From assembly GCA_038746605.1 (NCBI GenBank), contig JBCDKM010000002.1, forward strand, positions 1 through 64,000: DNA of 64,000 nt. Reading direction: 5' to 3'. This document shows, piece by piece, positions 50,670-58,129 of the stretch. Position 1 is the stretch's first letter; the number at the start of each line of letters is the position of its first letter. The notes beneath the pieces were generated by a model that did no database searches, was not told where the DNA came from, and saw nothing but the letters and a program-made list of their open reading frames with translations. The translations under genes and the position numbers were made by a program. This stretch comes from Rubricoccus sp038746605. GTDB taxonomy: Bacteria; Bacteroidota; Rhodothermia; Rhodothermales; Rubricoccaceae.

Positions 50670-52730
50670 TTAGGAGACAGCGTGGAGGGCGCGGCGGGCG
50701 GCCTCCACAACCGCCTCCACGGTGAAGCCAAGGCCGGAGTACACGTCCTTGAACGGCGCGCTCTCGCCGAAGCGGTCGAGCGCGACCACCTCGCCATCGA
50801 GGCCGACGAAGCGGCCCCAGCCGAGGGGACTCCCCGCCTCGACGGCCACACGGGCACGGACAGAGTGGGGCAGGACGCTCTCGCGATATGCCGCGTCTTG
50901 CTCCAGGAAGAGCCGGTCGCAGGGCATGGAGACGACGCGAGCGGCGATGCCGTCCTCGGCCAACTTCGTGTGAGCGCCCAGAGCGAGGTGAACCTCGGAA
51001 CCCGTCGCGAGGAGAATCACGTCCGGCGTGCCCTCCGTGTCCTCGAGGACGTAGGCGCCCTTCTCGACGCCCTCGTGGGAGGTACTGGCGAGGGTCGGGA
51101 CGCCCTGGCGGGTGAGCGCGAGGGCCGTCGGACGATGCGCCTCCAGTGCCACCTTCCAGGCAGCGGCGGTCTCATTGGCATCGGCTGGGCGGATGACGAG
51201 CAGGTCGGGGATCGCGCGGAGCCCGGCGAGTTGCTCGATGGGCTGGTGGGTCGGACCGTCCTCGCCAAGCGCGATGGAGTCGTGCGTAAAGACGAAGACC
51301 GGGTTCGTCTCCATGAGCGCCGCCAGGCGGACGGCGGGCTTCAGGTAGTCCGAGAAGATGAGGAAGGTGCCGCCGTAGGGGCGAATGCCTCCGTGGAGCG
51401 CGAGGCCGTTCAGCGCGGCGCCCATGCCATGCTCGCGCACGCCGTAGTGGACGTAGCGCTCGCCGGGCGTCGCATGGGAGAAGCTCTCCATCCCCTTCGC
51501 CTGCGTCTTGTTGCTCGGCGTGAGGTCGGCGGAGCCGCCCATGAGCTCCGGGAGCGTATCCGCGAGGGCGTCCAGCACCTTGCCCGAGGCGGCCCGGGTC
51601 GCCATGCCCTTCGCGTCTTCGGGAAACGTCGGGAGGGCGTCGGTCCAGTTCTCCGGGAGGTCGCCTGCGAGGCGGCGGTCCAGCTCGGCGGCGAGATCCG
51701 GCTTGGCCTCGCGATAGGCGGCCATCGCGCCCTCCCACTCGCGGTGCGCCTTCGCGCCTCGCCGCCCCTGTTCGGCGAGGAGCGTGTCGGCGCCGTCCGG
51801 GACGAGGAAGAGCGGCTCGCGCGGGATGCCGAGGTGGTCCTTCGTCGCGTTCAGCTCAGCCTCGCCGAGGGCGTCGGAGTGGATGTCCGCTTTCCCCGCG
51901 AGGTTGGGCGAGCCATAGCCGATGGTCGTCTTGACCTGGAGGAGGCTGGGCTTGTCCAGAACGCCTCGCGCCGTCTCCAGCGCAGCCGCGACCGCCTCAG
52001 CATCGTGCCCGTCGATGTCGCGGACGACGTGCCAGCCGAGGGCGTCGTAGCGCGCGGCCACGTCCTCGGAGAAGGCGAGGTCCGTCTGCCCGTCAATGCT
52101 GACGTGGTTGTCGTCGTAGAGGACGACGAGCTTGCCGAGGCCGAGGTGCCCGGCCAGCGACGACGCCTCATTGCTGACGCCCTCCATGAGGTCGCCGTCG
52201 CTCGCGATCACGTACGTGTAGTGGTCCACCACCGTGTGATCGTCCGTGTTGAATCGGCCCGCGAGGTGCTTCTCGGCCATCGCCATGCCGACGGCCGTGG
52301 AGATGCCCTGGCCCAGCGGCCCCGTCGTGGTTTCGACGCCCGGAAGCAGGTGGCTCTCGGGATGCCCGGCGGTGCGGCTGCCCCACTGGCGGAACTGCTT
52401 CAGCTCGTCCAGCGAGAGGTCGTAGCCGGAGAGATGGAGCAGACTGTAGATCAGCATGGACCCGTGGCCCGCGGAGAGCACGAACCGGTCGCGGTCGGGC
52501 CAGTGCGGATCCTTCGGGTTGTGCTTCAGTAAGCGGCTCCAGAGGACGACGGAGGCATCAGCCATGCCCATCGGGAGGCCGGGGTGGCCGCTGTTCGCCT
52601 CCTCCACCGCGTCGATGGTGAGGCCTCGAATGGTGCGGGCGGCGAGATCAGCCAGGGCGCGGTGCTCCTCGGCGGAGCGGTCGGGGGCGGGGACCTCCAT
52701 GTCGGCAGTGGGGACGGGCGGTTCGGCCAT
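50670..52730 (-). CDS. tkt: Transketolase
   Basis: A 686-residue thiamine-diphosphate enzyme of the pentose phosphate pathway. The N-terminal signature SGHPGLPMGMAD, the thiamine-diphosphate motif GDLMEGVSNEA-SSLAGHL-GLGKLVVLYDDNHVSIDG, and the C-domain YGVREHGMGAALNGLALHG, FTHDSIALGEDGPTHQPIEQ and the His after it match E. coli TktA. The ATG at 52730 was chosen over 52700; the extra N-terminal residues are Pro-rich. Downstream genes at 50166 and 49780 follow closely, so the transcript may continue. Confidence 0.96.
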   Translation of the reverse strand: MAEPPVPTADMEVPAPDRSAEEHRALADLAARTIRGLTIDAVEEANSGHPGLPMGMADASVVLWSRLLKHNPKDPHWPDRDRFVLSAGHGSMLIYSLLHLSGYDLSLDELKQFRQWGSRTAGHPESHLLPGVETTTGPLGQGISTAVGMAMAEKHLAGRFNTDDHTVVDHYTYVIASDGDLMEGVSNEASSLAGHLGLGKLVVLYDDNHVSIDGQTDLAFSEDVAARYDALGWHVVRDIDGHDAEAVAAALETARGVLDKPSLLQVKTTIGYGSPNLAGKADIHSDALGEAELNATKDHLGIPREPLFLVPDGADTLLAEQGRRGAKAHREWEGAMAAYREAKPDLAAELDRRLAGDLPENWTDALPTFPEDAKGMATRAASGKVLDALADTLPELMGGSADLTPSNKTQAKGMESFSHATPGERYVHYGVREHGMGAALNGLALHGGIRPYGGTFLIFSDYLKPAVRLAALMETNPVFVFTHDSIALGEDGPTHQPIEQLAGLRAIPDLLVIRPADANETAAAWKVALEAHRPTALALTRQGVPTLASTSHEGVEKGAYVLEDTEGTPDVILLATGSEVHLALGAHTKLAEDGIAARVVSMPCDRLFLEQDAAYRESVLPHSVRARVAVEAGSPLGWGRFVGLDGEVVALDRFGESAPFKDVYSGLGFTVEAVVEAARRALHAVS

Positions 52731-52757
52731 GACGGGCGGGGCAGGATGGGCGGGCTC

Positions 52758-52765
52758 GAAATCTA
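52758..52765 (-). promoter_or_regulatory. Putative -7 element of transketolase gene
   Basis: TAGATTTC on the minus strand, 35 nt before the ATG at 52730. With the following G it is a near-perfect match to the Bacteroidota TAnnTTTG element. Confidence 0.45.
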
Positions 52766-52820
52766 CTCGTCCGCCGGACGCTTCCCCACGAACGCCGCGT
52801 GACCTCTGCGCGCAGTCGGT

Positions 52821-52854
52821 CCGCCTCGGTACCTCCGCCGGACCACCGAGGCGG
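52821..52854. repeat. GC palindrome, 14-nt-spacer class
   Basis: CCGCCTCGGT and ACCGAGGCGG flank exactly 14 nt. It ends 2 nt before the CPBP-like stop. Confidence 0.88.
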
Positions 52855-52855
52855 G

Positions 52856-53638
52856 TCAGGGCGCCTCGCCGCCAAACATCTCCTCCCAGGGATTCCGGCC
52901 CAACACCCACACGTAAAACTCCGCGCCGAGGACGCCGTGGTAGATCCCGAGCGGCCACAGGTTCTCGTGCCGCCGGTAGAGTTCAGCGTACGCGAGGCCC
53001 AGCCCGGTCGTCGCGGCGGTCAGTTCCCAGTTCGGGACATGGACCGACCCGAAGGCGACGGCCGAGACGGGCGTCACGGCGTACGGGCTCACCCCCGCGT
53101 CGCCCAAGTGCCGCGTGATCATGCCCTGCACGAGCATCTGTTGCGTGAGGCCCCACGCGGGATACAGCACGAGGAGCGGCAGCATGTCCGCCTCCAGCCG
53201 GAGCGTTCCCTGCACCGCCCCGATGCCGATCATGCCCACCGTCGCGGCACCCGCCAGAATGGTCGCGTCGCGGAAGGCCGGGCCGAGGTTCTCCGATGTG
53301 AACCCGAGATCGCGCAAGAACGGCTCGCCCGTCGCCTCGCGGTAGCCGATGTACCCTCCCCACCCACCGATCACGACCGGGATGTAGGCAGCGGAGATTC
53401 CCGCCTCGGAGGCGGCGAGGTGGCCCACGCCGGTCAACGCGACCGCGCCCATCTCGGCCCACTGGCGCGAGGTCATGCGCGGCTGGTCCGGCGCCGGATT
53501 GATGGGCAATCGGAGGGTGAACGTCAGGGGTGGAGTGTCCACCAGCGGCCCCTCGAACGGCTGCGCCGCCAGAGACGACGCCAGTGCAAGAGACAGGAAG
53601 CACACACGGAGCAGCATGAAGCACACACGGAGCAGCAT
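52856..53638 (-). CDS. CPBP-like (CAAX-protease-related) membrane protein
   Basis: A 260-residue membrane protein. The C-terminal part has the CPBP order: YPAWGLTQQMLVQGMITRHL (motif 1), FGSVHVPNW (motif 2) and GIYHGVLGAEFYVW (motif 3). In active CPBP/Rce1 proteases motif 1 is EExxxR; here it is QQxxxQ, so catalytic activity is doubtful. The extreme N-terminus is a duplicated MLLRVCF. Starts at 53638 and 53617 are both possible, each giving the signal-like helix FLSLALASSLA. About four more helices lie at 80-190. Confidence 0.65.
   Translation of the reverse strand: MLLRVCFMLLRVCFLSLALASSLAAQPFEGPLVDTPPLTFTLRLPINPAPDQPRMTSRQWAEMGAVALTGVGHLAASEAGISAAYIPVVIGGWGGYIGYREATGEPFLRDLGFTSENLGPAFRDATILAGAATVGMIGIGAVQGTLRLEADMLPLLVLYPAWGLTQQMLVQGMITRHLGDAGVSPYAVTPVSAVAFGSVHVPNWELTAATTGLGLAYAELYRRHENLWPLGIYHGVLGAEFYVWVLGRNPWEEMFGGEAP
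53597..53638. repeat. Perfect 21-bp tandem duplication covering the start codon
   Basis: Two identical 21-bp units lie head to tail (53597-53617 and 53618-53638). Each encodes MLLRVCF on the minus strand and therefore supplies its own ATG to the CPBP-like gene. Confidence 0.95.
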
Positions 53639-53718
53639 GCCAGAGGATATCGCCCCCCGCGGCCCCTCGCATGAATGCACGCGCGCCCGGCCTCGCGGGA
53701 GACCGGGCGCGGGTCGGT

Positions 53719-53738
53719 CCGCCTCGGTGCCGAGGCGG
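53719..53738. repeat. GC palindrome, 2-nt-spacer class
   Basis: CCGCCTCGG-TG-CCGAGGCGG. It lies 11 nt beyond the stop of the OmpA-like gene. Confidence 0.9.
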
Positions 53739-53748
53739 GCAGAGTGAG

Positions 53749-55353
53749 CTAGCGGCGCGAGGTGCCCGTCGGCGTGAAGGTGCCGCAGGTCGCCGGGACG
53801 GAGTCGCCACGGCGGGCGCGGCTGTCGCCCGGACCGGGGTCCTCCTTCGAGTTCGCCGCGGGGTCCTCACCCAGTCCCTCGGCACGGAAGCGGCCGATAT
53901 CGACGCCGTTCGAGATGTAGTAGTCGCGAATGGCGTTGGCTCGGCGCTGCGAGAGCCGGAGCTGGTCCGTCTCGCGGTCGTCCGCGTAGCCTCGGATGGA
54001 AACACACAGGTCCGGGCAGCGGCGAAGCTCGTCGAGGTTCTCATCAAGGAGAGTCTGCGCGCTCGCGGTCAGCGCCGAGCTGCCGAACTCGAAGTACACC
54101 GAGTTGAGTTCCGTGACGCTGCTGCAATACAGGTCCACCACCTCGATGGTGGCCGTGCAGCTGTCGCTGCCGAACGCGTTCTGCGCGGTCGCGGTGACGG
54201 TGTAGGTACCGGACTCCCTGTAGGCGTTCGTCGCGGGGAAGGTGGCGCCGGAGCTCATGCCGCCGTTGCCCCAGTCCACCGAGAGCGTCACCGGCTGCGA
54301 GGCGTCCGAGTTGACCGTACCGGTGAACGTGATGGGTTCATTGGGCGCGACCTGCATCGGCGAGATGCGGCAGGCGCTCAAGGTGGGCGCGATCTGTGGC
54401 TCTACGACGGTCACAAGGCAGGTCTCCATCTCCTCGTTGTAGTCGCCTCGCGCAGTGGCGGTGACGGTATACGTACCGGGCGTGCGATACGTGTGCGAGG
54501 CCGTGCGGCCCGCGCCTGTGGAGCCATCGTCCCAGGTCCAGGAAACGCTGACCGGAGGCGTCGCGTCGGCGTTGGTGCGGAGCGAGAAGGTGCCGGATTC
54601 GCCCGCGGTCAACTCGCGAGGGCAGTCCAGGCGCGCGATCGCGACGGGCGTGTGCGGGGCGCGGAAGGCGTAGCGGAGGCCACCGTGGAGCGTCGCGAGG
54701 ACGTCGTAGTCGGCATCGTCGCTGAACCCGAAGGCGCCGACATCCGCGTTGTCCAGCGCCACATCGGGAAACACGAAGGTGGACTGCGCACCGAGCACGA
54801 GGCCGAGTTGCGACGAGAGCGCGATGTCCACGCCGAGGCCACCGACGGGCCCGTAGCCGAGCACGTCCTCATCGGAGGAATCGCTGTTCCGGCCCGCCTC
54901 GGTACCCTGTCCGAAGACGAGCGCGCCACCCGCCTCAATGAACGGCGCGACTCGCCCGGTCAGCGGAGAGTAGCGGAAGAGTCCCTGGAGCTGATACGCC
55001 GTGCCGCTCTGATCGAGATTGACGAAGCGCTCGCCCTCCCCGTCGAACGCAATGCCGTTGGTGATGGGGAGGTCATGGTAGACGAAGCCGAGGCCGAAGG
55101 AGACGTTCGGGTTGAAGAGGTATCCGATCTCGGCGCCGATGCCAAGCCCCGGGTCTTCCAGGCCGCTCCCGGGGTCGGGGTTGAGCACGTCATCGTTGAG
55201 GTCGCCGAGGTAGGCCGTCGCGCCGCCTCGTAGCTGGAGGTAGAGGGACTCGCTGGGCCGGAGGACCTGGGCCGCCGCAGCGGTGGACAGAACGAGCGCC
55301 AGCCCGAAGGCGACGAAGGCCGCGAGGGAGCGGTGGAAATGAGGGGATCGCAT
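53749..55353 (-). CDS. OmpA-family outer-membrane protein with beta-barrel and PKD domains
   Basis: A 534-residue exported protein (signal MRSPHFHRSLAAFVAFGLALVL to AAAAQ). Residues about 30-230 form a porin-like OMP barrel (YLQLRGGATAYLGDLNDD to GGLRYAFRAP). Two PKD/Ig-like repeats follow (VSWTWDDGSTGAGRTASHTY and LSVDWGNGG-like), then an OmpA C-domain (VYFEFGSSALTASAQTLLDEN, SIRGYADDRETDQLRLSQRRANAI, GLGEDPAANS) that binds peptidoglycan; it ends with an Arg-rich tail. It should link the outer membrane to the wall. The start at 55353 follows from the signal peptide. Confidence 0.88.
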   Translation of the reverse strand: MRSPHFHRSLAAFVAFGLALVLSTAAAAQVLRPSESLYLQLRGGATAYLGDLNDDVLNPDPGSGLEDPGLGIGAEIGYLFNPNVSFGLGFVYHDLPITNGIAFDGEGERFVNLDQSGTAYQLQGLFRYSPLTGRVAPFIEAGGALVFGQGTEAGRNSDSSDEDVLGYGPVGGLGVDIALSSQLGLVLGAQSTFVFPDVALDNADVGAFGFSDDADYDVLATLHGGLRYAFRAPHTPVAIARLDCPRELTAGESGTFSLRTNADATPPVSVSWTWDDGSTGAGRTASHTYRTPGTYTVTATARGDYNEEMETCLVTVVEPQIAPTLSACRISPMQVAPNEPITFTGTVNSDASQPVTLSVDWGNGGMSSGATFPATNAYRESGTYTVTATAQNAFGSDSCTATIEVVDLYCSSVTELNSVYFEFGSSALTASAQTLLDENLDELRRCPDLCVSIRGYADDRETDQLRLSQRRANAIRDYYISNGVDIGRFRAEGLGEDPAANSKEDPGPGDSRARRGDSVPATCGTFTPTGTSRR

Positions 55354-55649
55354 GGAAGAGGGAATCACGTCTGGAGGGAGAGGTCTCTGTGAGGGACAGA
55401 GGCGAGACGGGACGCAGCCACCGGGCGCCGACAGAGGACACCGCTGAGCAGCCACACTGCAGAATAGCGCGCGTTCCAAGGCCCTCGCACTCTCCACAGC
55501 GTTCCCTCATCGAAATCGCGCGTAGCCCTCAGCTACCGGGACGTAGACCCTAGCGAGAGACGCTTGGCTTTAGAACTCGGCTGCACGGTGCGTGGCCTTC
55601 GATGCACCAGAGACGCCAACGATGACACGAACAGATTTCCATAATAATA
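55354..55649. other. Intergenic region upstream of the OmpA-like gene
   Basis: About 300 bp between the AT-rich gene's stop and the OmpA-like start. No gene or clear promoter was recognised. The base composition changes from GC-rich to AT-rich at about 55,635, just before the stop of the AT-rich gene, so this marks the left edge of the acquired segment. Confidence 0.4.
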
Positions 55650-56738
55650 TTAGACAAAGTCGCCCTCTTCAAAGTTTCCCGATGCGTAGAATGCGTAAAG
55701 TATCTTAGAGAAGAATTCTACTATTCTTATGTTACTATCTCTAAACGATGCCTTATTAAGTGTAGAAACTGACAGAACACCAACAGGACTACCACCAATG
55801 TCCGCAGGGTCAAATATTGGGAATGTAACAATAGATCTATCTGGCCTATCTTTCTCAGCTGCCTCGAAAACTCTATATCTATAGCTCTTATTTGTAGTAT
55901 CCCTTCCAATGTCCTCTTCTACCACGTTTATTCTATTTACAAAACTATATCCTGCTATACCTATCCTATACATATATTCGTACTCATCTTCCCCCCTCAT
56001 TCTGTCCTGCACATTAAATTTTAGCCTCCTTATATCCTGATCAAACCCGATACCATAATAGCCGCCCTCTGGAATATAAAGAGAATCCGCATCTTTGTCA
56101 TGAAAAAAAACCGCCACCCGTGCGTCGCTAATATTCCTATTGTTCAAATTTATTGATTCGGCAGAAAACTGCAAAAGATCTCTTAGATCCTCTTGGTTAA
56201 TGTTATTATCTGACATAACATCAGCAATCAAATCGGATGCAAGCTTATATATTCTCACTGTTCCATCTTCTCTTGCCTCAAGCTCATCTGACTCCCACCA
56301 CAAGTATACTAACAGGGGAGCAGACGCAGAGGAGATCAAAATAAACAGCAATGACAGATGAATAGGTATACTTCTTCTTATCCTAATCCCCCTCTTCGTA
56401 AGATAACCAGCCGTTACAATAGAAGCATAGCACATTATAGACCATAGTACAATAAATGCACCAACTGACAAGCTATCTGACCGTATCGGGTGGTCCTTAA
56501 GAACAGACCATACTGGAAGCGCAATGACTGCCGAATACGCTATCCCGCTTAGCACTGCAACTAATACCTGCAGTAGAATATCACTTAGTCTCTTCTCGAA
56601 TCCTTCGTCGGTGTCCGGTTCCTCACCCCCACCGTTACGAACGTCGGCAAACCTAGCTTCTGCCTCATTGTCTCTCAGTTCACCCTCTCTACCAGGGAAA
56701 GCGTCCACAGAGTCGCTTTCTAAACTTGCATTTGCCAT
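55650..56738 (-). CDS. AT-rich membrane protein with GAF-like C-terminal domain
   Basis: A 362-residue protein. Its GC content is far below all other genes here (many AAA, ATA and TTA codons), so it is probably horizontally acquired. An acidic N-terminus (about 55 residues) is followed by four hydrophobic helices (about 58-78, 92-108, 112-124, 128-153). The C-terminal 200 residues include VRIYKLASDLIADVMSDNN, GIAGYSFVNRINVVEED and the GAF-like end SIVTFPIFDPADIGGSPVGV-LSVSTLNKASF. No enzyme domain is attached, so it may be a sensor or an effector whose partner is missing. The ATG at 56738 is preferred to the GTG at 56771. Confidence 0.65.
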   Translation of the reverse strand: MANASLESDSVDAFPGREGELRDNEAEARFADVRNGGGEEPDTDEGFEKRLSDILLQVLVAVLSGIAYSAVIALPVWSVLKDHPIRSDSLSVGAFIVLWSIMCYASIVTAGYLTKRGIRIRRSIPIHLSLLFILISSASAPLLVYLWWESDELEAREDGTVRIYKLASDLIADVMSDNNINQEDLRDLLQFSAESINLNNRNISDARVAVFFHDKDADSLYIPEGGYYGIGFDQDIRRLKFNVQDRMRGEDEYEYMYRIGIAGYSFVNRINVVEEDIGRDTTNKSYRYRVFEAAEKDRPDRSIVTFPIFDPADIGGSPVGVLSVSTLNKASFRDSNIRIVEFFSKILYAFYASGNFEEGDFV

Positions 56739-56776
56739 CGATACGTTTACTTGACCTAGTGGTAGCAGCACAGCCC

Positions 56777-56784
56777 GGAAGCTA
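56777..56784 (-). promoter_or_regulatory. Putative -7 element ahead of AT-rich gene
   Basis: TAGCTTCC on the minus strand, 46 nt before the ATG at 56738. The octamer and flanking G are identical to host elements ahead of leuS and 34584, and lie in GC-normal sequence. Confidence 0.4.
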
Positions 56785-56937
56785 CACAGGTACGCGGCAG
56801 CATGCCGTGGCTTCTATACTATGCCCGGCGCAGCGTACTGTCGATGTGTTAGGACAACAAGAAAGCTCTTCGAGGCTGAGTGGGAGAGGATGATCAACCT
56901 CGGATTCTCTCTGGTCATTAAACGGGCGTCCAAAGAC

Positions 56938-56947
56938 ACCGAGGCGG
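56938..56947. repeat. Right half of GC palindrome next to nuoH stop
   Basis: ACCGAGGCGG, 2 nt from the nuoH stop. The only left-arm match, ACCTCGG at 56897-56903, is 34 nt away, so the copy is broken or expanded, next to the AT-rich gene region. Confidence 0.45.
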
Positions 56948-56948
56948 G

Positions 56949-58037
56949 CTACATCAGGCCCGGAATCTCGCGGCCGAACCCGAAGTAGAGACCCATCACG
57001 ATCAGCGCGATCACGAAGATGTTCGCGATAGAGATCGGCAGGAGGTACTTCCAGCCGAGGTTCATCAGCTGGTTGTACTTGAAGCGCGGGAGGGTCCAGC
57101 GGATCCAGATGAAGCAGAACGCGAAGAACGCGGTCTTGGCGACGAGGGCGATCATCTGCGCACCGATCAGCACGATACCGCCCATGCCCAGGACACCGAC
57201 GAAGAACACGTCCTGGAACGGCAGCAGGTAGCCACCGAGGAAGAGCGTCGCCGTCACCATGCTCGCGATCCAGAGGTTGACGTACTCCGCCAGGAAGAAC
57301 ATCCCGAACTTCATCCCCGAGTACTCCGTGTGGTAGCCGCCTACCAGCTCCTGCTCCGCCTCGGGGAGGTCGAACGGGGCGCGGTTGGTCTCCGCGAGCG
57401 CGCAGACGGCGAAGAGCACGAAGCCGACCGGGTTGCGGAAGATGTTCCAGCCGAGGAAGCTCCAGCCCTCGTTCTGGCTCTCCACGATGTCGAACATCGA
57501 GAGGCTCCCCGCATAGAGCACCACGGAGAGCGCCGCTGCGCCCATCGCGAGTTCGTAGGAGATCATCTGCGCGCTGGAGCGGAGACCGCCGAGCAGCGAG
57601 TACTTCGAGTTGGACGCCCAGCCCGCCAGCGTGATGCCATAGACCGAGATGCTCGTCATCGCGAGGACGAGGAGCAGGCCCACACTCACATCCGCGATGA
57701 TGACTGGCCCCGCCTCGGCAGTCCCCGCGAAGGGGATCACCGCGACGGTGCTCATGGCGATCACCACCATCAGGACCGGCGCGAACGAGTGGATGAACCC
57801 GTTGCCCGCCGAAGGGACGATGTCCTCCTTGAAGAGGAGCTTGAACACGTCCGCGAAGGGCTGGAGCAGACCGCGGGGGCCGACGCGGTTGGGACCGCTT
57901 CTCTCCTGAATGAAGGCACTCACCACACGCTCTGCATAGACGAGCAGGGAGGCTGTCACCAGCAGCAGGTTGATGACGAGGAAGATGAGTGCGGGCAGAA
58001 CCGCCGGTTCCAGAAAGGTGAGGACCGATTCGATCAT
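56949..58037 (-). CDS. nuoH: NADH-quinone oxidoreductase subunit H
   Basis: A 362-residue inner-membrane subunit of respiratory complex I, forming the quinone entry chamber at the junction with the peripheral arm. Eight hydrophobic helices are visible. Conserved blocks are ERSGPNRVGPRGLLQPFADVFKLLFKEDI, AETNRAPFDLPEAEQELVGGYHTEYSGMKFGMFFLAEY and a C-terminal LPRFKYNQLMNLGWKYLLP. The length equals the family norm. The ATG at 58037 follows the nuoG stop by 92 nt. It closes the visible nuo cluster. Confidence 0.96.
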   Translation of the reverse strand: MIESVLTFLEPAVLPALIFLVINLLLVTASLLVYAERVVSAFIQERSGPNRVGPRGLLQPFADVFKLLFKEDIVPSAGNGFIHSFAPVLMVVIAMSTVAVIPFAGTAEAGPVIIADVSVGLLLVLAMTSISVYGITLAGWASNSKYSLLGGLRSSAQMISYELAMGAAALSVVLYAGSLSMFDIVESQNEGWSFLGWNIFRNPVGFVLFAVCALAETNRAPFDLPEAEQELVGGYHTEYSGMKFGMFFLAEYVNLWIASMVTATLFLGGYLLPFQDVFFVGVLGMGGIVLIGAQMIALVAKTAFFAFCFIWIRWTLPRFKYNQLMNLGWKYLLPISIANIFVIALIVMGLYFGFGREIPGLM

Positions 58038-58129
58038 CGTCGGGGCACTGGCGGGCGCTGCCAGCAAGCGGGGTGAGGAGACACGGCGCGATGCGCACGT
58101 GCAGAGGAGGCGAGAGGCCCTCGCGGAAG

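Noticed and set aside
50160..52532. 790-codon plus-strand frame opposite transketolase
   Set aside because: Antisense shadow of a gene with full transketolase signatures; composition is dominated by Arg, Glu, Gly and Ala.
54890..54910. Half palindrome in the OmpA-like gene (GTEAGR)
   Set aside because: Only ACCGAGGCGGG is present, in a variable loop; it may be a decayed element but a single arm is not enough.
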